Below, in pieces: positions 39,566 through 48,598 of a stretch of DNA of 64,000 nucleotides (positions within the stretch are counted from its first letter, which is position 1; each line of letters begins with the position of its first letter). The notes below the pieces were generated by a model. It had not been told where the DNA came from and made no database searches. It saw only the letters and a list, made by a program, of their open reading frames with translations. This DNA is from an uncultured Flavobacteriales bacterium (lineage in GTDB: Bacteria; Bacteroidota; Bacteroidia; Flavobacteriales; Schleiferiaceae). A program made the translations under genes and the position numbers. The stretch lies in NCBI GenBank assembly GCA_905478295.1, contig CAJQHZ010000001.1, positions 53,767-117,766 of the forward strand. The letters are read 5' to 3'.

Positions 39566-40915
39566 TTAACTCCGTACCTGACCGATGTAATTGCTCGGGT
39601 TGATTTGCTTGAGCTCGGCTTTGACGGTATCGTTTACCTCTAAGGTATCAATAAACTCAGCGATGCTCGATGCAGTTATAGCGCTATTTGTACGGGTTAA
39701 AGCCTTGAGCGCTTCATAAGGCTTCGGATAGCCTTCTCTGCGTAGGATGTTTTGGATGGCTTCAGCGACTACGGCCCAATTCGCCTCTAGATCCGCAGCG
39801 ATTTTACCCTCATTTACTAAGAGTTTACCCAATCCTTTGTTCATAGAAGCTATGGCGATCAGAAGGTGACCAAATGGAACGCCTACATTACGCAATACAG
39901 TAGAATCTGTAAGGTCACGCTGCAAGCGCGATATAGGTAGTTTTCCAGCGAGGTGCTCGAACAGCGCATTAGCAAGCCCTAGATTCCCTTCTGCATTTTC
40001 AAAATCAATCGGATTCACTTTGTGCGGCATGGCTGAGGATCCCACCTCACCGGCTTTGATTTTTTGTTTGAAGTAATCCATACTTACGTAGGTCCAAACG
40101 TCACGGCAAAGGTCAATGAAGATATTGTCAATGCGTTTCAGGGCATCGAACTGAGCAGCAATATTATCGTAGTGTTCAATCTGGGTAGTAGGGTAGCTGC
40201 GTTGCAATCCTAGATGGTTGCTTACAAAAGCATCTCCCCATTTGTGCCAATCGCGTCCTGGATAGGCGACAGTGTGTGCATTAAAATTACCCGTGGCGCC
40301 TCCAAACTTTGCACTATGCGGTACCGCTTTAAGCTGAGCGAGTTGCCCATGAAGACGCGCGGTGAATACCTTAAACTCTTTCCCCAAAGTAGTTGGAGAT
40401 GCAGGCTGACCGTGTGTACGCGCTAGAAGTGGAATAGCTTCCCAAGCCTTTGCACTCGCCTCAATAGCTTCAATAAGCGCTTCTATTGAAGGGCAGATAA
40501 CCTCTTCAAGGGCTTCTTTTACGGATAATGGAACGGACGTGTTATTGATGTCCTGCGAAGTAAGTCCAAAGTGGATAAACTCCTGAAATTGGCTTAGACC
40601 TAACGATTCAAAAGCTTCTTTGATAAAATATTCAACCGCTTTTACATCGTGGTTCGTGACCTTTTCAATGTCTTTTATTTTCTGTGCATCCTCCGTGCTA
40701 AAGTTCTTGTAGATGGCACGCAAGGCATCAAAATGCTTGTGGTCTACTCCTGTTAACTGAGGTAAGTCACTTTCGCACAATGCGATAAAGTATTCGATTT
40801 CAACTCGAACTCTGTATTTTATTAGTGCGAATTCCGAAAAGTATTGACTAAGGGCTTCGGTTTTCGAAGCATAACGACCGTCAACGGGAGTGATGGCATG
40901 TAGAGCTGTAGACAT
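39566..40915 (-). CDS. purB: Adenylosuccinate lyase
   Basis: Purine enzyme acting twice: on SAICAR in IMP synthesis and on adenylosuccinate in AMP synthesis. 449 residues, tetrameric and cytosolic. Start 'MSTALHAITPVDGRYASKT' matches the family N-terminus; an upstream in-frame codon is disfavoured. Motifs: 'EKVTNHDVKAVEYFIKEAF', 'FIHFGLTSQDINNTS', 'LARTHGQPASPTTLGKEF' (catalytic His) and the fumarase/lyase signature 'GSSAMPHKVNPIDFENAEG' (catalytic Ser loop). The form is the E. coli-like PurB. It lies between a phosphoesterase gene and a small OB-like gene in one direction. Confidence 0.97.
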   Translation of the reverse strand: MSTALHAITPVDGRYASKTEALSQYFSEFALIKYRVRVEIEYFIALCESDLPQLTGVDHKHFDALRAIYKNFSTEDAQKIKDIEKVTNHDVKAVEYFIKEAFESLGLSQFQEFIHFGLTSQDINNTSVPLSVKEALEEVICPSIEALIEAIEASAKAWEAIPLLARTHGQPASPTTLGKEFKVFTARLHGQLAQLKAVPHSAKFGGATGNFNAHTVAYPGRDWHKWGDAFVSNHLGLQRSYPTTQIEHYDNIAAQFDALKRIDNIFIDLCRDVWTYVSMDYFKQKIKAGEVGSSAMPHKVNPIDFENAEGNLGLANALFEHLAGKLPISRLQRDLTDSTVLRNVGVPFGHLLIAIASMNKGLGKLLVNEGKIAADLEANWAVVAEAIQNILRREGYPKPYEALKALTRTNSAITASSIAEFIDTLEVNDTVKAELKQINPSNYIGQVRS

Positions 40916-40938
40916 TGCAAGGCTATTAAAACACAAAA

Positions 40939-41475
40939 TTAACGGAGTTGACCGCGTTTTCCTAATTCTATGACCTCAAGGTTTGCGACTTTTCCTTTTT
41001 CCTCACCTTCTTGGACTAATTCGAACCTTAGCATGGTACGCATTTTATGAAAGCCGTGGATGCCAGCCGCACCAGGGTTCATATGTAAGCAATCGATATT
41101 CTTGTCATGAACTACCTTCAGAATATGGCTGTGTCCACATACAAATACATCCGGTTTTTCTTTCTTCAGCCCTTCGCGAGTTTTATTGTTGTAGCGCGGG
41201 GGATAGCCACCGATGTGCGTGATCCATATTTTTACACCGTTTAAAACGAACTTTTGGTGGAGTGGATAGCGGCTTCGCATGGTGTGGTCATCGATATTAC
41301 CGTAAACGGCAATTAAGGGTTTGCCCAATGCTTCAAGAGCATCCATTCCTTCATGACTACCGATGTCTCCCGCGTGCCAAATCATATCCACACCGGCTGC
41401 AAAATCAAGAATTCTGTCATCCATGTGACTGTGCGTATCAGAGAGTAGTAGGATTTTTGTCCTTTTGAGTGTCAC
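40939..41475 (-). CDS. YfcE/MJ0936-type metallophosphoesterase
   Basis: Calcineurin-like phosphodiesterase of about 178 residues with dinuclear metal motifs: 'LLLSDTHSH' (DxH), 'MIWHAGDIGSH' (GDx), 'IAVYGNIDD' (GNxD), 'VFVCGHSHIL' (GHSH) and 'LHMNPGAAG'. The start is uncertain: the frame is open to a GTG at 41520, inside truA on the other strand, but homologues start close to the first strand, and a promoter-like TACACTTG lies at 41482-41475. I therefore use GTG 41475, and even that may be too early. It lies 23 bases before purB and is probably co-transcribed with it. Confidence 0.87.
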   Translation of the reverse strand: MTLKRTKILLLSDTHSHMDDRILDFAAGVDMIWHAGDIGSHEGMDALEALGKPLIAVYGNIDDHTMRSRYPLHQKFVLNGVKIWITHIGGYPPRYNNKTREGLKKEKPDVFVCGHSHILKVVHDKNIDCLHMNPGAAGIHGFHKMRTMLRFELVQEGEEKGKVANLEVIELGKRGQLR

Positions 41476-41488
41476 AAGTGTACCTTTG
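41456..41488 (+). promoter_or_regulatory. Putative truA promoter
   Basis: TTTG at 41456-41459, 21 bases, then a perfect -7 element TACCTTTG at 41481-41488; truA ATG at 41511. Both consensus parts are present. Confidence 0.65.
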
Positions 41489-41506
41489 GCGTGAATATTA
41501 GTCAAA
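41475..41506 (-). promoter_or_regulatory. Putative phosphoesterase-purB promoter overlapping the truA promoter
   Basis: Minus-strand TTTG at 41506-41503, 20 bases, then TACACTTG at 41482-41475 (one mismatch from TAnnTTTG). The element shares bases with the truA -7 box, so the two divergent promoters interlock. Confidence 0.45.
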
Positions 41507-41510
41507 TGTA

Positions 41511-42260
41511 ATGCGTACACTCTTGAGATTGGCCTACGATGGCGCTCCCTTTTGTGGTTGGCAGATCCAGCCGAAGCACCGGACGGTTCAGGGCGATCTC
41601 GACGACGCCCTCAGTACCCTCTTGCGCCAGCCCATTCAGACCATGGGTGCAGGTAGGACGGATACAGGGGTGCATGCAAAAGAAATGTTCGTCCATTTTG
41701 ATTGCATACCAGAACTAGGAAAGGGAATTCAGGATTTGGACCAATTGGTTCACCGTCTCAATAGGTTTCTCGACCCTGCAATTCACATTTACGAGGCACG
41801 CGAAGTTCAACGAAACTGGCATGCGCGTTTTGATGCGACTGCTCGTAGTTATGAATACATTCTTTGCGCGTCAGGATCGCCTTTTTGGCGTAATAACGCA
41901 TGGATGGTAGAGCGTTTGCCTGATCTTGCTAAAATGAATGAAGCTGCAAAATTGCTGCTTACGGAAACGGATTTCGCAAGTTTTTGCAAAGCTGGGTCCG
42001 ACAACAAAACCACCATTTGTGCTGTCACGCGCGCAGAGTGGGTAATGGAAGCAGAGGTAGTAACATTCCACATTACGGCAGACCGTTTCCTCCGTAACAT
42101 GGTTCGCGCTATTGTAGGGTCGCTGTATGAGGTTGGTAACGGCAACTGGTCGGTGGCTGAATTTGAAGCACGATTTGCTCAAAAAAACAGAGGGGCGATG
42201 GGAACAAGTGCCCCTGCACAAGGCTTATACTTAACACAAGTAACTTATAACAACCTCTAG
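41511..42260 (+). CDS. truA: tRNA pseudouridine(38-40) synthase TruA
   Basis: Isomerises uridines 38-40 in the anticodon arm of tRNAs. 249 residues with 'LRLAYDGAPFCGWQIQPKHR', catalytic Asp in 'MGAGRTDTGVHAKEMFVHFD', 'NWHARFDATARSYEYIL', and the second half 'DFASFCKAGSDNKTTICAV' and 'ITADRFLRNMVRAIVGSLYEVG'. All are family hallmarks. Followed after one base by the ABC exporter gene, so the two are likely co-transcribed. Confidence 0.97.
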   Translation: MRTLLRLAYDGAPFCGWQIQPKHRTVQGDLDDALSTLLRQPIQTMGAGRTDTGVHAKEMFVHFDCIPELGKGIQDLDQLVHRLNRFLDPAIHIYEAREVQRNWHARFDATARSYEYILCASGSPFWRNNAWMVERLPDLAKMNEAAKLLLTETDFASFCKAGSDNKTTICAVTRAEWVMEAEVVTFHITADRFLRNMVRAIVGSLYEVGNGNWSVAEFEARFAQKNRGAMGTSAPAQGLYLTQVTYNNL

Positions 42261-42261
42261 C

Positions 42262-44022
42262 ATGTCTAAAGTAGGCGGAAAGGCGTTTGATTTTAAACTG
42301 TTTACTAAGGTCATGGCATATGCCCGGCCTTATCGTGGTTTGTTTTGGGGTTCAGTCGTGTTGACAGTGCTCCTCGGCGCATTAGGAACCGCTCGTCCCA
42401 TCATCACGAAAATGATTATCGATGATGCCATCTTAGCTTTAGACGGCGCATATTTATTGAATTTGAGTCTAGGGTTGGTTTCCTTACTTATTCTGGAGAG
42501 TCTGGGCCAATTCGGTTTTATGTATGCCGCAAACTGGTTGGGTCAGAGTATTATCAAAGACATTCGGATTGAGCTTTTCGATAAATTACAATCGTTTAAG
42601 CTGGGATTTTACGACCGCACACCCATTGGCCAATTAGTGACTAGAGTTGTTTCGGATATTGAGACCATTGCTCAAATTTTTTCACAGGGAATACTAGTCA
42701 TCTTTGGAGATCTATTCCGCATTGTGATTATGCTCGTTGCGATGTTCTTTTATTTCAATCCCATTCTCGTACTTATTAGCTTATCCATTATACCTGTATT
42801 ATTTGTGGCCACACGTTGGTTTCAGAGAGGTATAAAGGGTGCCTTTCAACGCGTTCGTACTGAAGTATCTAATCTCAACACCTTCGTCCAGGAACACCTG
42901 GGTGGAATGAATGTGGTTCAGGCTTTCGGTCGTGAAAAGCAAGAGTCTGAGAAATTTCGTGCGATCAATGCCCGTCACCGCGATGCGAATATTGAAAGCA
43001 TCTATTATTACGCATTGTTCTTTCCTATCATTGAAGTGCTCAGTGCCATTTCCATAGGTTTAGCGGTATGGTATGGAGGCATGAATGCTGCACAAGGTGG
43101 TGCAGTGACGGTAGGAGAGCTGACCGCGATGATCATCTTTATCGGTATGTTATTCCGTCCGCTGCGTCAACTTGCAGACCGATTCAATACTTTACAAATG
43201 GGTATGGTTGCTTCGGAGCGCGTACTCAAACTTCTTGAGAGTGATCATGAGCGCGAGGCAAACGGTACAAAACGCTTGCGTCCATTAAAGGGCGCTATTG
43301 CGTTTGAATCGGTAGACTTCCATTACAATGAGGGCGAGCCTATACTGCACGATGTAAGTTTCGCTGTAGTGCCTGGCGAGACTGTCGCAGTAGTAGGAGC
43401 AACGGGCGCAGGAAAGAGCACCATCATTTCCATTCTCATGGGCTTTTACCCCTATGCGAAAGGACGTGTGAGTATAGATGGGGAAGAGCTGAAAGAATTA
43501 GATCTGCATGATTTACGTCAGCAATTGGCTTTAGTACTACAAGACGTCTTTTTATTCTCAGATACGGTTCGGTCAAACATCGTTCTAGGCGATGACTCCA
43601 TTAGCGATGAAGCTATATTGAAAGCTGCTGCTGCTATTGGTATTTCCGAATTTATAGAAGGACTTCCTGACGGTTTAGATTACAACGTTCAGGAACGTGG
43701 TGGAGTGCTCTCTGCCGGGCAGCGCCAATTGCTAGCTTTCCTTAGAGCGTACATCACGAATCCGGCAGTGCTTATCCTAGACGAAGCAACTTCATCTATA
43801 GATTCACATACGGAAGAGTTAATACAGCGGGCACTAATAGCTTTAACGAAAAATAGAACATCAGTCATCATTGCACACCGCCTATCCACCATACAACACG
43901 CCGATAGAATTATAGTCTTAGATAAAGGACGAGTGGTTGAGATGGGAAGTCACCAGCAACTGCTCGAGAAAGCTGGAGCCTATTATAATTTATACGAGAA
44001 GCAGTTTGCTTCGGTGGAGTAA
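42262..44022 (+). CDS. ABC transporter with fused permease and ATPase (MsbA/multidrug-type exporter)
   Basis: A 586-residue half-transporter expected to work as a homodimer in the inner membrane. The first ~320 residues contain six membrane helices with coupling-helix sequence 'FYDRTPIGQLVTRVVSDIE'. The ATPase half has Walker A 'VAVVGATGAGKSTIISILMG', Q-loop 'ALVLQDVFLFSDTVRSNI', signature 'LSAGQRQLLAFLRA' (A in place of the usual first G) , Walker B 'AVLILDEATSSID' and switch 'SVIIAHRLSTIQHADRIIVL'. Substrate is unknown; lipid A, lipids or drugs are all possible. It starts one base after truA. Confidence 0.93.
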   Translation: MSKVGGKAFDFKLFTKVMAYARPYRGLFWGSVVLTVLLGALGTARPIITKMIIDDAILALDGAYLLNLSLGLVSLLILESLGQFGFMYAANWLGQSIIKDIRIELFDKLQSFKLGFYDRTPIGQLVTRVVSDIETIAQIFSQGILVIFGDLFRIVIMLVAMFFYFNPILVLISLSIIPVLFVATRWFQRGIKGAFQRVRTEVSNLNTFVQEHLGGMNVVQAFGREKQESEKFRAINARHRDANIESIYYYALFFPIIEVLSAISIGLAVWYGGMNAAQGGAVTVGELTAMIIFIGMLFRPLRQLADRFNTLQMGMVASERVLKLLESDHEREANGTKRLRPLKGAIAFESVDFHYNEGEPILHDVSFAVVPGETVAVVGATGAGKSTIISILMGFYPYAKGRVSIDGEELKELDLHDLRQQLALVLQDVFLFSDTVRSNIVLGDDSISDEAILKAAAAIGISEFIEGLPDGLDYNVQERGGVLSAGQRQLLAFLRAYITNPAVLILDEATSSIDSHTEELIQRALIALTKNRTSVIIAHRLSTIQHADRIIVLDKGRVVEMGSHQQLLEKAGAYYNLYEKQFASVE

Positions 44023-44050
44023 AAAAAAAGCGGCCCCTGAGGGCCGCTTT
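44021..44050. terminator. Terminator between the ABC exporter gene and rho
   Basis: AAAGCGGCCC (44027-44036), loop CTGA, GGGCCGCTTT (44041-44050), preceded by a run of A. Read on the minus strand a run of nine T follows the stem, so it is a strong intrinsic terminator for rho, starting three bases after the rho stop; on the plus strand only three T follow. Confidence 0.9.
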
Positions 44051-44052
44051 GC

Positions 44053-45588
44053 TTATCCATTCATGGAGATTAAGAACTCCGCATTATCTTTTGTCTTTCG
44101 AACACGATCGCTCAAGAATTCCATTGCTTCTATTGGCGTCATATCTGCAAGGTATTTTCTTAAGATCCACATACGCTGAAGAACATCCGGTGCGAGAAGT
44201 AGGTCTTCTTTACGCGTACCACTTTCTGTGAGGTTAATCGCCGGCCAAATTCTACGGTTTGCAATCTTACGATCCAATTGCATTTCCATATTACCGGTCC
44301 CTTTAAACTCTTCAAAGATGACTTCATCCATTTTGGAACCCGTATCTATAAGCGCTGTTGCTAAAATGGTCAACGATCCACCGCCTTCAATATTACGAGC
44401 GGCTCCAAAGAATCGTTTCGGGCGTTGTAACGCATTAGCATCTACACCACCAGATAAAATCTTACCAGAGGCAGGACTCACAGTATTGTAGGCTCGAGCG
44501 AGTCGCGTAATACTGTCGAGCATGATGATTACATCGTGACCACATTCGGTCATGCGCTTTGCTTTTTCTAGAACAATGTTGGCCACTTTCACGTGGTGAT
44601 CAGCAGGTTCATCGAAAGTTGAAGCAACTACTTCGGCATTCACACTACGGCTCATATCGGTGACCTCCTCTGGGCGTTCATCGATCAATAAGACGATCAT
44701 GTAAGCCTCTGGATGGTTGGCAGCAATAGCGTTTGCAATCTCCTTCATCAAAGTAGTCTTACCTGTTTTTGGCTGTGCTACAATCAATCCACGTTGTCCT
44801 TTTCCAATCGGAGAAAACAGATCAATAATGCGCGTTGAATCGGTACTTCTCCGCGTAGTTATATCAAATTTTGCTTCTGGAAATAGGGGGGTTAGGTGCT
44901 CAAATGCCACACGGTCACGAACATACTCCGGTGTACGCCCATTAATACTGTTGACCTTAACGAGCGGAAAGTACTTCTCACCTTCACGTGGAGGGCGTAC
45001 TTCGCCAGTGATGGTATCACCAGTCTTAAGACCCATTCCCCGAATTTGATTTTGACTTACGTAGATATCATCTGGAGAATTCAAATAGTTGAAATCCGAA
45101 CTTCTTAAGAAGCCATAGCCATCAGGCATGATTTCTAGCACACCTTCGTTGGCAATAATGCCTTCGAAATGAAATTCCTTCGGTCTGCGTTTATTGCGCT
45201 GATCACGTTGGTTTTGATCTCTGTTGTTATTGTTACGTGGACCTTTTTCGGGGCGACCTCCTTTTTCGTGACGGTTTCCTTTGTTTTGGCGCTCGACGTT
45301 TTCATTATTCTGCGTTTGCGGCTCTTTATTAGCCTTTGGTTCACGCTTTTCGTGATGCGTTTGCGGCTCTTTTTCAACCTCTTCTTTCGTTCCGACAGTT
45401 ACTGTACGGTCCGATTTTATTGCGCTATCAGTCGTTTTGCCTGTATAGGAGGATTGTCCAGTTTTACTTAAAATGGCGCTAACGAGTTCGCCTTTTTTCA
45501 TGTAACGGGCTTTTGGAATATCAAGAGATGCTCCTAAGTCCTTTAGTTCAGGCAGCTTACGTGCCTGTAAATCGTTTTCAGTCAACAT
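44053..45588 (-). CDS. rho: Transcription termination factor Rho with long disordered insertion
   Basis: Hexameric RNA-dependent ATPase that ends transcripts, 511 residues. N-terminal Rho-N helix bundle '[20 protein letters not shown]'; then about 100 residues (roughly 50-150) of low complexity rich in Asn, Arg, Lys, Gln, Glu and Gly; then the cold-shock-like RNA-binding domain '[20 protein letters not shown]'. The ATPase core has Walker A '[20 protein letters not shown]', Walker B '[17 protein letters not shown]' and Q/R-loop regions near '[20 protein letters not shown]'. Bacteroidota Rho proteins commonly carry such insertions. rho beside a DUF4293 gene is a recurring pair in the phylum. 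Confidence 0.97.
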   Translation of the reverse strand: MLTENDLQARKLPELKDLGASLDIPKARYMKKGELVSAILSKTGQSSYTGKTTDSAIKSDRTVTVGTKEEVEKEPQTHHEKREPKANKEPQTQNNENVERQNKGNRHEKGGRPEKGPRNNNNRDQNQRDQRNKRRPKEFHFEGIIANEGVLEIMPDGYGFLRSSDFNYLNSPDDIYVSQNQIRGMGLKTGDTITGEVRPPREGEKYFPLVKVNSINGRTPEYVRDRVAFEHLTPLFPEAKFDITTRRSTDSTRIIDLFSPIGKGQRGLIVAQPKTGKTTLMKEIANAIAANHPEAYMIVLLIDERPEEVTDMSRSVNAEVVASTFDEPADHHVKVANIVLEKAKRMTECGHDVIIMLDSITRLARAYNTVSPASGKILSGGVDANALQRPKRFFGAARNIEGGGSLTILATALIDTGSKMDEVIFEEFKGTGNMEMQLDRKIANRRIWPAINLTESGTRKEDLLLAPDVLQRMWILRKYLADMTPIEAMEFLSDRVRKTKDNAEFLISMNG

Positions 45589-45730
45589 GTTTTTTGGGAT
45601 AGAATAGGTAGAAGTTGAGCCGGTGCTCGATCAATTGTTCACTCTACACGACAATAATAGTGAGATTTGGAGATTAAATGAAAATTGGTGCAGTATTTTT
45701 TTCAACTTTGTCGCAAGAAATTTTAATCCT

Positions 45731-46126
45731 ATGATCCAACGCATTCAGACCCTTTACCTTTTTGGTGCTGCTATAATCAGTACTCTTGGTGCTTTTGTTT
45801 TGCCCTTATATGCCACAGAATCAGTAGTGTTTAGGGCAACTGCGGGCATGTATACTTTTCTCACTTTTGGTATAAGTATGTCACTTTTTAGCGGCGCAGT
45901 TTTGTTGTATCGCAATCGTAAAATGCAACTCGTTGTGGTGCGATTAGGTATGCTAAGTGCCTTAGCTGCTATGGGTTTCATTGTTCAAGCAATTTTAACC
46001 AACGCTGGAGCAGAAGCACGTTGGGGTGCAGCCGCACCTTTCGTATGTATTCTTTTCGCTTTTTTAGCGTCTAAGGGTATCCAGAAAGACGAGAAAAAGG
46101 TCCGCAGTCTAGATCGACTCCGCTAG
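45731..46126 (+). CDS. DUF4293 family membrane protein
   Basis: A 131-residue protein with four hydrophobic segments. Family marks: 'MIQRIQTLYLFGAAIIST' at the start, 'LLYRNRKMQLVVVRLGML' in the middle, and the charged end 'ASKGIQKDEKKVRSLDRLR', the recognisable tail of DUF4293. ATG 45731 is selected because this is where family members begin; an upstream open frame is not conserved in character. It is divergent from rho. Function unknown. Its 3' end overlaps the convergent HsdR_N-type gene by 18 bases. Confidence 0.88.
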   Translation: MIQRIQTLYLFGAAIISTLGAFVLPLYATESVVFRATAGMYTFLTFGISMSLFSGAVLLYRNRKMQLVVVRLGMLSALAAMGFIVQAILTNAGAEARWGAAAPFVCILFAFLASKGIQKDEKKVRSLDRLR

Positions 46127-46555
46127 AGGCAATGACATGCACTGCACATTATTCGTACAATCCCAGTACAGATGTTGCATTCCGTTCGTAAGCCACAGGA
46201 AAGGTGCCTTAACGCTTTGATTGTAGTTAAATGCTTGATTAAAGGTAGTTTGACTCAGTTTTACTAAAGGTGCTTTGCACTCTACTAGGATGATGGGTTT
46301 ACCTGCTTTATTTGCGACAACGTCGGTTCTCTTTTGTTTGAATCCTGTTTGAATCCCGGCCTCTGTAGTCATGTTACTTTTTGGATAGCCCAGTGTATTT
46401 AGATATGCAATACAATGCTGACGCACCCATTCCTCCGGCACTGCGACAAGCCATTTCATTCGTATTGGGTCCCAAATTTCAATACCGTCATCTTTGTTTC
46501 GCAGTTTGATTTCTGAAGCAATTTCCAAAGGAAAAAGTAAATCAGGATGAGACAT
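46109..46555 (-). CDS. Stand-alone HsdR N-terminal-type PD-(D/E)XK nuclease-fold protein
   Basis: A 148-residue protein matching the N-terminal nuclease-like domain of type I restriction R subunits. The core is 'KRTDVVANKAGKPIILVECK': Asp, then Glu-Cys-Lys, the PD-(D/E)XK triad. 'VRQHCIAYLNTLGYP' is the usual helix before it, and 'NYNQSVKAPFLWLTNG' follows. No HsdM, HsdS or helicase part is present, so it is not a restriction system on its own. It overlaps the acyltransferase gene upstream by one base. The role is unknown; core-genome housekeeping in Bacteroidota is likely. Confidence 0.85.
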   Translation of the reverse strand: MSHPDLLFPLEIASEIKLRNKDDGIEIWDPIRMKWLVAVPEEWVRQHCIAYLNTLGYPKSNMTTEAGIQTGFKQKRTDVVANKAGKPIILVECKAPLVKLSQTTFNQAFNYNQSVKAPFLWLTNGMQHLYWDCTNNVQCMSLPLAESI

Positions 46556-47112
46556 TAGAATATCTTTTTATTGTAGAGTTCTGGGTGTTTTCCAGCAACG
46601 TGTGTGTAGGCTTTCTCAATCTCAGTAAAGGTCTCAACTTCCTCGCCACAAGGAATAACTTTCAAAATGCCAGCATGTTTCTTTTCGTAGTCTAAAAACC
46701 CTAATGAAATGGGTGTACCTGCCTTTTTTGCGATTTGATAAAAGCCGGTTTTCCATTTATCCACGCTTTTACGTGTGCCTTCCGCCGGCACCATCAATGT
46801 CATGTTTTTATCTGACCGCAGCAATTCTGCGGCATGTTCGACTAAATTATTTCTTTTACTCCTGTTGACACCAATGGCTCCAATCCATTTAAAAACACCA
46901 AAGAAGTACCAACGGGTATAAAAGTCTTTAATGAAGAATTTCAAAGGTAGACGCATGAGCCAAAAAGTACCTATAGCGTAGACAAAGTCGTAGTTAGAGG
47001 TGTGTGGCGCAGCAATCATTACAGAATTTTGAGCGGCTTTTATATCTTCTTGAGTTGCAACAAGTCTCCAGCCGGTTGTAAAGAAAACAAATCGGGCGAT
47101 GAGGTATTTCAT
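46555..47112 (-). CDS. 1-acyl-sn-glycerol-3-phosphate acyltransferase-like protein (PlsC family)
   Basis: A 185-residue acyltransferase of the glycerolipid family with the HX4D motif in 'IAAPHTSNYDFVYAIG', the substrate motif 'MVPAEGTRKSVDKWKTGFYQ' (EGTR) and 'AGTPISLGFLDYEKK'. This short, soluble-looking form without clear membrane helices is frequent in Bacteroidota. The acyl acceptor may be lysophosphatidic acid or another lipid. Middle gene of a three-gene minus-strand unit, ten bases behind the helicase gene. Confidence 0.87.
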   Translation of the reverse strand: MKYLIARFVFFTTGWRLVATQEDIKAAQNSVMIAAPHTSNYDFVYAIGTFWLMRLPLKFFIKDFYTRWYFFGVFKWIGAIGVNRSKRNNLVEHAAELLRSDKNMTLMVPAEGTRKSVDKWKTGFYQIAKKAGTPISLGFLDYEKKHAGILKVIPCGEEVETFTEIEKAYTHVAGKHPELYNKKIF

Positions 47113-47122
47113 ATCAATAGGT

Positions 47123-48553
47123 TCAAGATTTCAAAGATACGCCTTCAAACCATGCTTCTGGAAACCCTACTAGATAGACTTTCGTGGTGGCACGGGTCAT
47201 TGCAGTGTACAGCCATTTGTAATAAATAGGAGAGGGCCCGTCTGGTAAATAGGGGTGCTCCACCACTACGTGTTCCCACTGCCCACCTTGGCTTTTGTGA
47301 CAGGTGATGACGTAGCTAAATTTAATTTGAAGTGCGTTGAAATAGGGGTCGTTTTTGACCGATTCGTATATTTTTCCTTTCGAACCACGGTAGGAATATT
47401 TAGCCATCATCTGCTCATACAAACTATTACTTTGTGCTCCGCTTAATGCTGGACTTTCACTATCCAGTGCGCTGAGATTTAGAATCACATCGATCGCTTC
47501 TTGTTTAGGATAATCCACAAAAGCAACAGTAGCCTCACAAAAGGTGAAACCGTACCGTTCATGATTGTTTCTTATGCTTCTTATCTCACCGATCTCGCCA
47601 TTTGCGATAAATCCCATTTGACTTGATTCGGGCAGCCAGAAGTAGTTGTTCTTTACCACCATGAACTGGTCACCGGCAGAAATGCGCTCCTCCTGGAATT
47701 TAATGCGGCCTCGGATGCCTTGATTGTATTTATTTGCTTTTTTATTACTGCGCACCACCATTGTATTTCCGCTGCTATCGCCTGTGTATAGTTGCTCGAA
47801 AATCTCTTGCAATTGGTACCCGTCTTCAACTCTTGTTAAATCGCCGCCAGCCTCAAACACGGGTGAATCGCTTGAATCGGCTTCAATCAACTCGCGAAGC
47901 ATAGTGGCATTCTTCAGGATATAGCTGTCTAATGCTTGTCGTGTTACCTGACGCAATGTGTGCTCTGTTGCCGGTATTCCCATCTGATTAGCAAAGAATT
48001 CTGAAGAAAGCGCTGGACTTTGCGGTTGTCCTACGGGAGGCAATTGTGCAGGGTCCCCAACTAATATGAGATGGTTGGAGGCGTCTTCGAAAACGTATTG
48101 TAATAAATCTTCTAAAAGGGAGTGGTCGCCTAAAGAACGATCGCGTTGTGTACTTATTAAACCAGCCTCATCCACGATGAAGGTTGTGTTCTTGTTGGGG
48201 TTATTCGCCAAAACAAAAGTCGCCGCGCCGCCAGAACTCACTTTGGGACGGTATAAACTCCGATGAATGGTGTTAGCTGGAAAGCCCGTAGCGCCACTTA
48301 ATACTTTCGCTGCACGACCTGTAGGTGCCATCAACTTTACTTTTCGCGTATGTTTTTTGTGGACGGCTACCACACTTTTCAGTAGTGTAGTCTTTCCTGT
48401 ACCTGCATAACCTTTAACAATCATGACCTCTGGTTGAATGCGACGAATGCTCAGGTATACCGCTAATTTCCGTAGTAATTGGTCCTGATCATTAGTTGGC
48501 TCGAAAGGAAAAAAGCCTTTCAGATCGACATATGTATTTTGAGGTGATTGCAA
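47123..48553 (-). CDS. RecD-like superfamily 1 ATP-dependent DNA helicase
   Basis: A 476-residue SF1B helicase. Motif I 'MIVKGYAGTGKTTLLKSV', Ia 'KVKLMAPTGRAAKVLSG', II 'TTFIVDEAGLIS', III 'HLILVGDPAQLPPVGQ', and the C-terminal motifs 'SYVITCHKSQGGQWEHVVVE' (V) and 'WLYTAMTRATTKVYLVG' (VI). It lacks the N-terminal domains of RecD2 and has no RecB/RecC neighbours. The start appears to be TTG 48553; no in-frame ATG fits. Divergent from the gene at 48599. Confidence 0.9.
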   Translation of the reverse strand: MQSPQNTYVDLKGFFPFEPTNDQDQLLRKLAVYLSIRRIQPEVMIVKGYAGTGKTTLLKSVVAVHKKHTRKVKLMAPTGRAAKVLSGATGFPANTIHRSLYRPKVSSGGAATFVLANNPNKNTTFIVDEAGLISTQRDRSLGDHSLLEDLLQYVFEDASNHLILVGDPAQLPPVGQPQSPALSSEFFANQMGIPATEHTLRQVTRQALDSYILKNATMLRELIEADSSDSPVFEAGGDLTRVEDGYQLQEIFEQLYTGDSSGNTMVVRSNKKANKYNQGIRGRIKFQEERISAGDQFMVVKNNYFWLPESSQMGFIANGEIGEIRSIRNNHERYGFTFCEATVAFVDYPKQEAIDVILNLSALDSESPALSGAQSNSLYEQMMAKYSYRGSKGKIYESVKNDPYFNALQIKFSYVITCHKSQGGQWEHVVVEHPYLPDGPSPIYYKWLYTAMTRATTKVYLVGFPEAWFEGVSLKS

Positions 48554-48566
48554 TTGAAAATTATTG

Positions 48567-48574
48567 TAGTTTTG
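48567..48574 (+). promoter_or_regulatory. Putative promoter of the 48599-50545 unit, -7 element TAGTTTTG
   Basis: Perfect TAnnTTTG match 24 bases before the ATG at 48599, in the 45-base divergent gap with the helicase gene. The -33 element is not clear. Confidence 0.45.
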
Positions 48575-48598
48575 GGCAATAATTGTTGATTTAGACCC

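Noticed and set aside
46109..46555. Remnant of a type I restriction-modification system
   Set aside because: The gene is intact, of the normal stand-alone length, one base overlapped with its upstream neighbour, and no hsdM, hsdS or helicase fragments are nearby.
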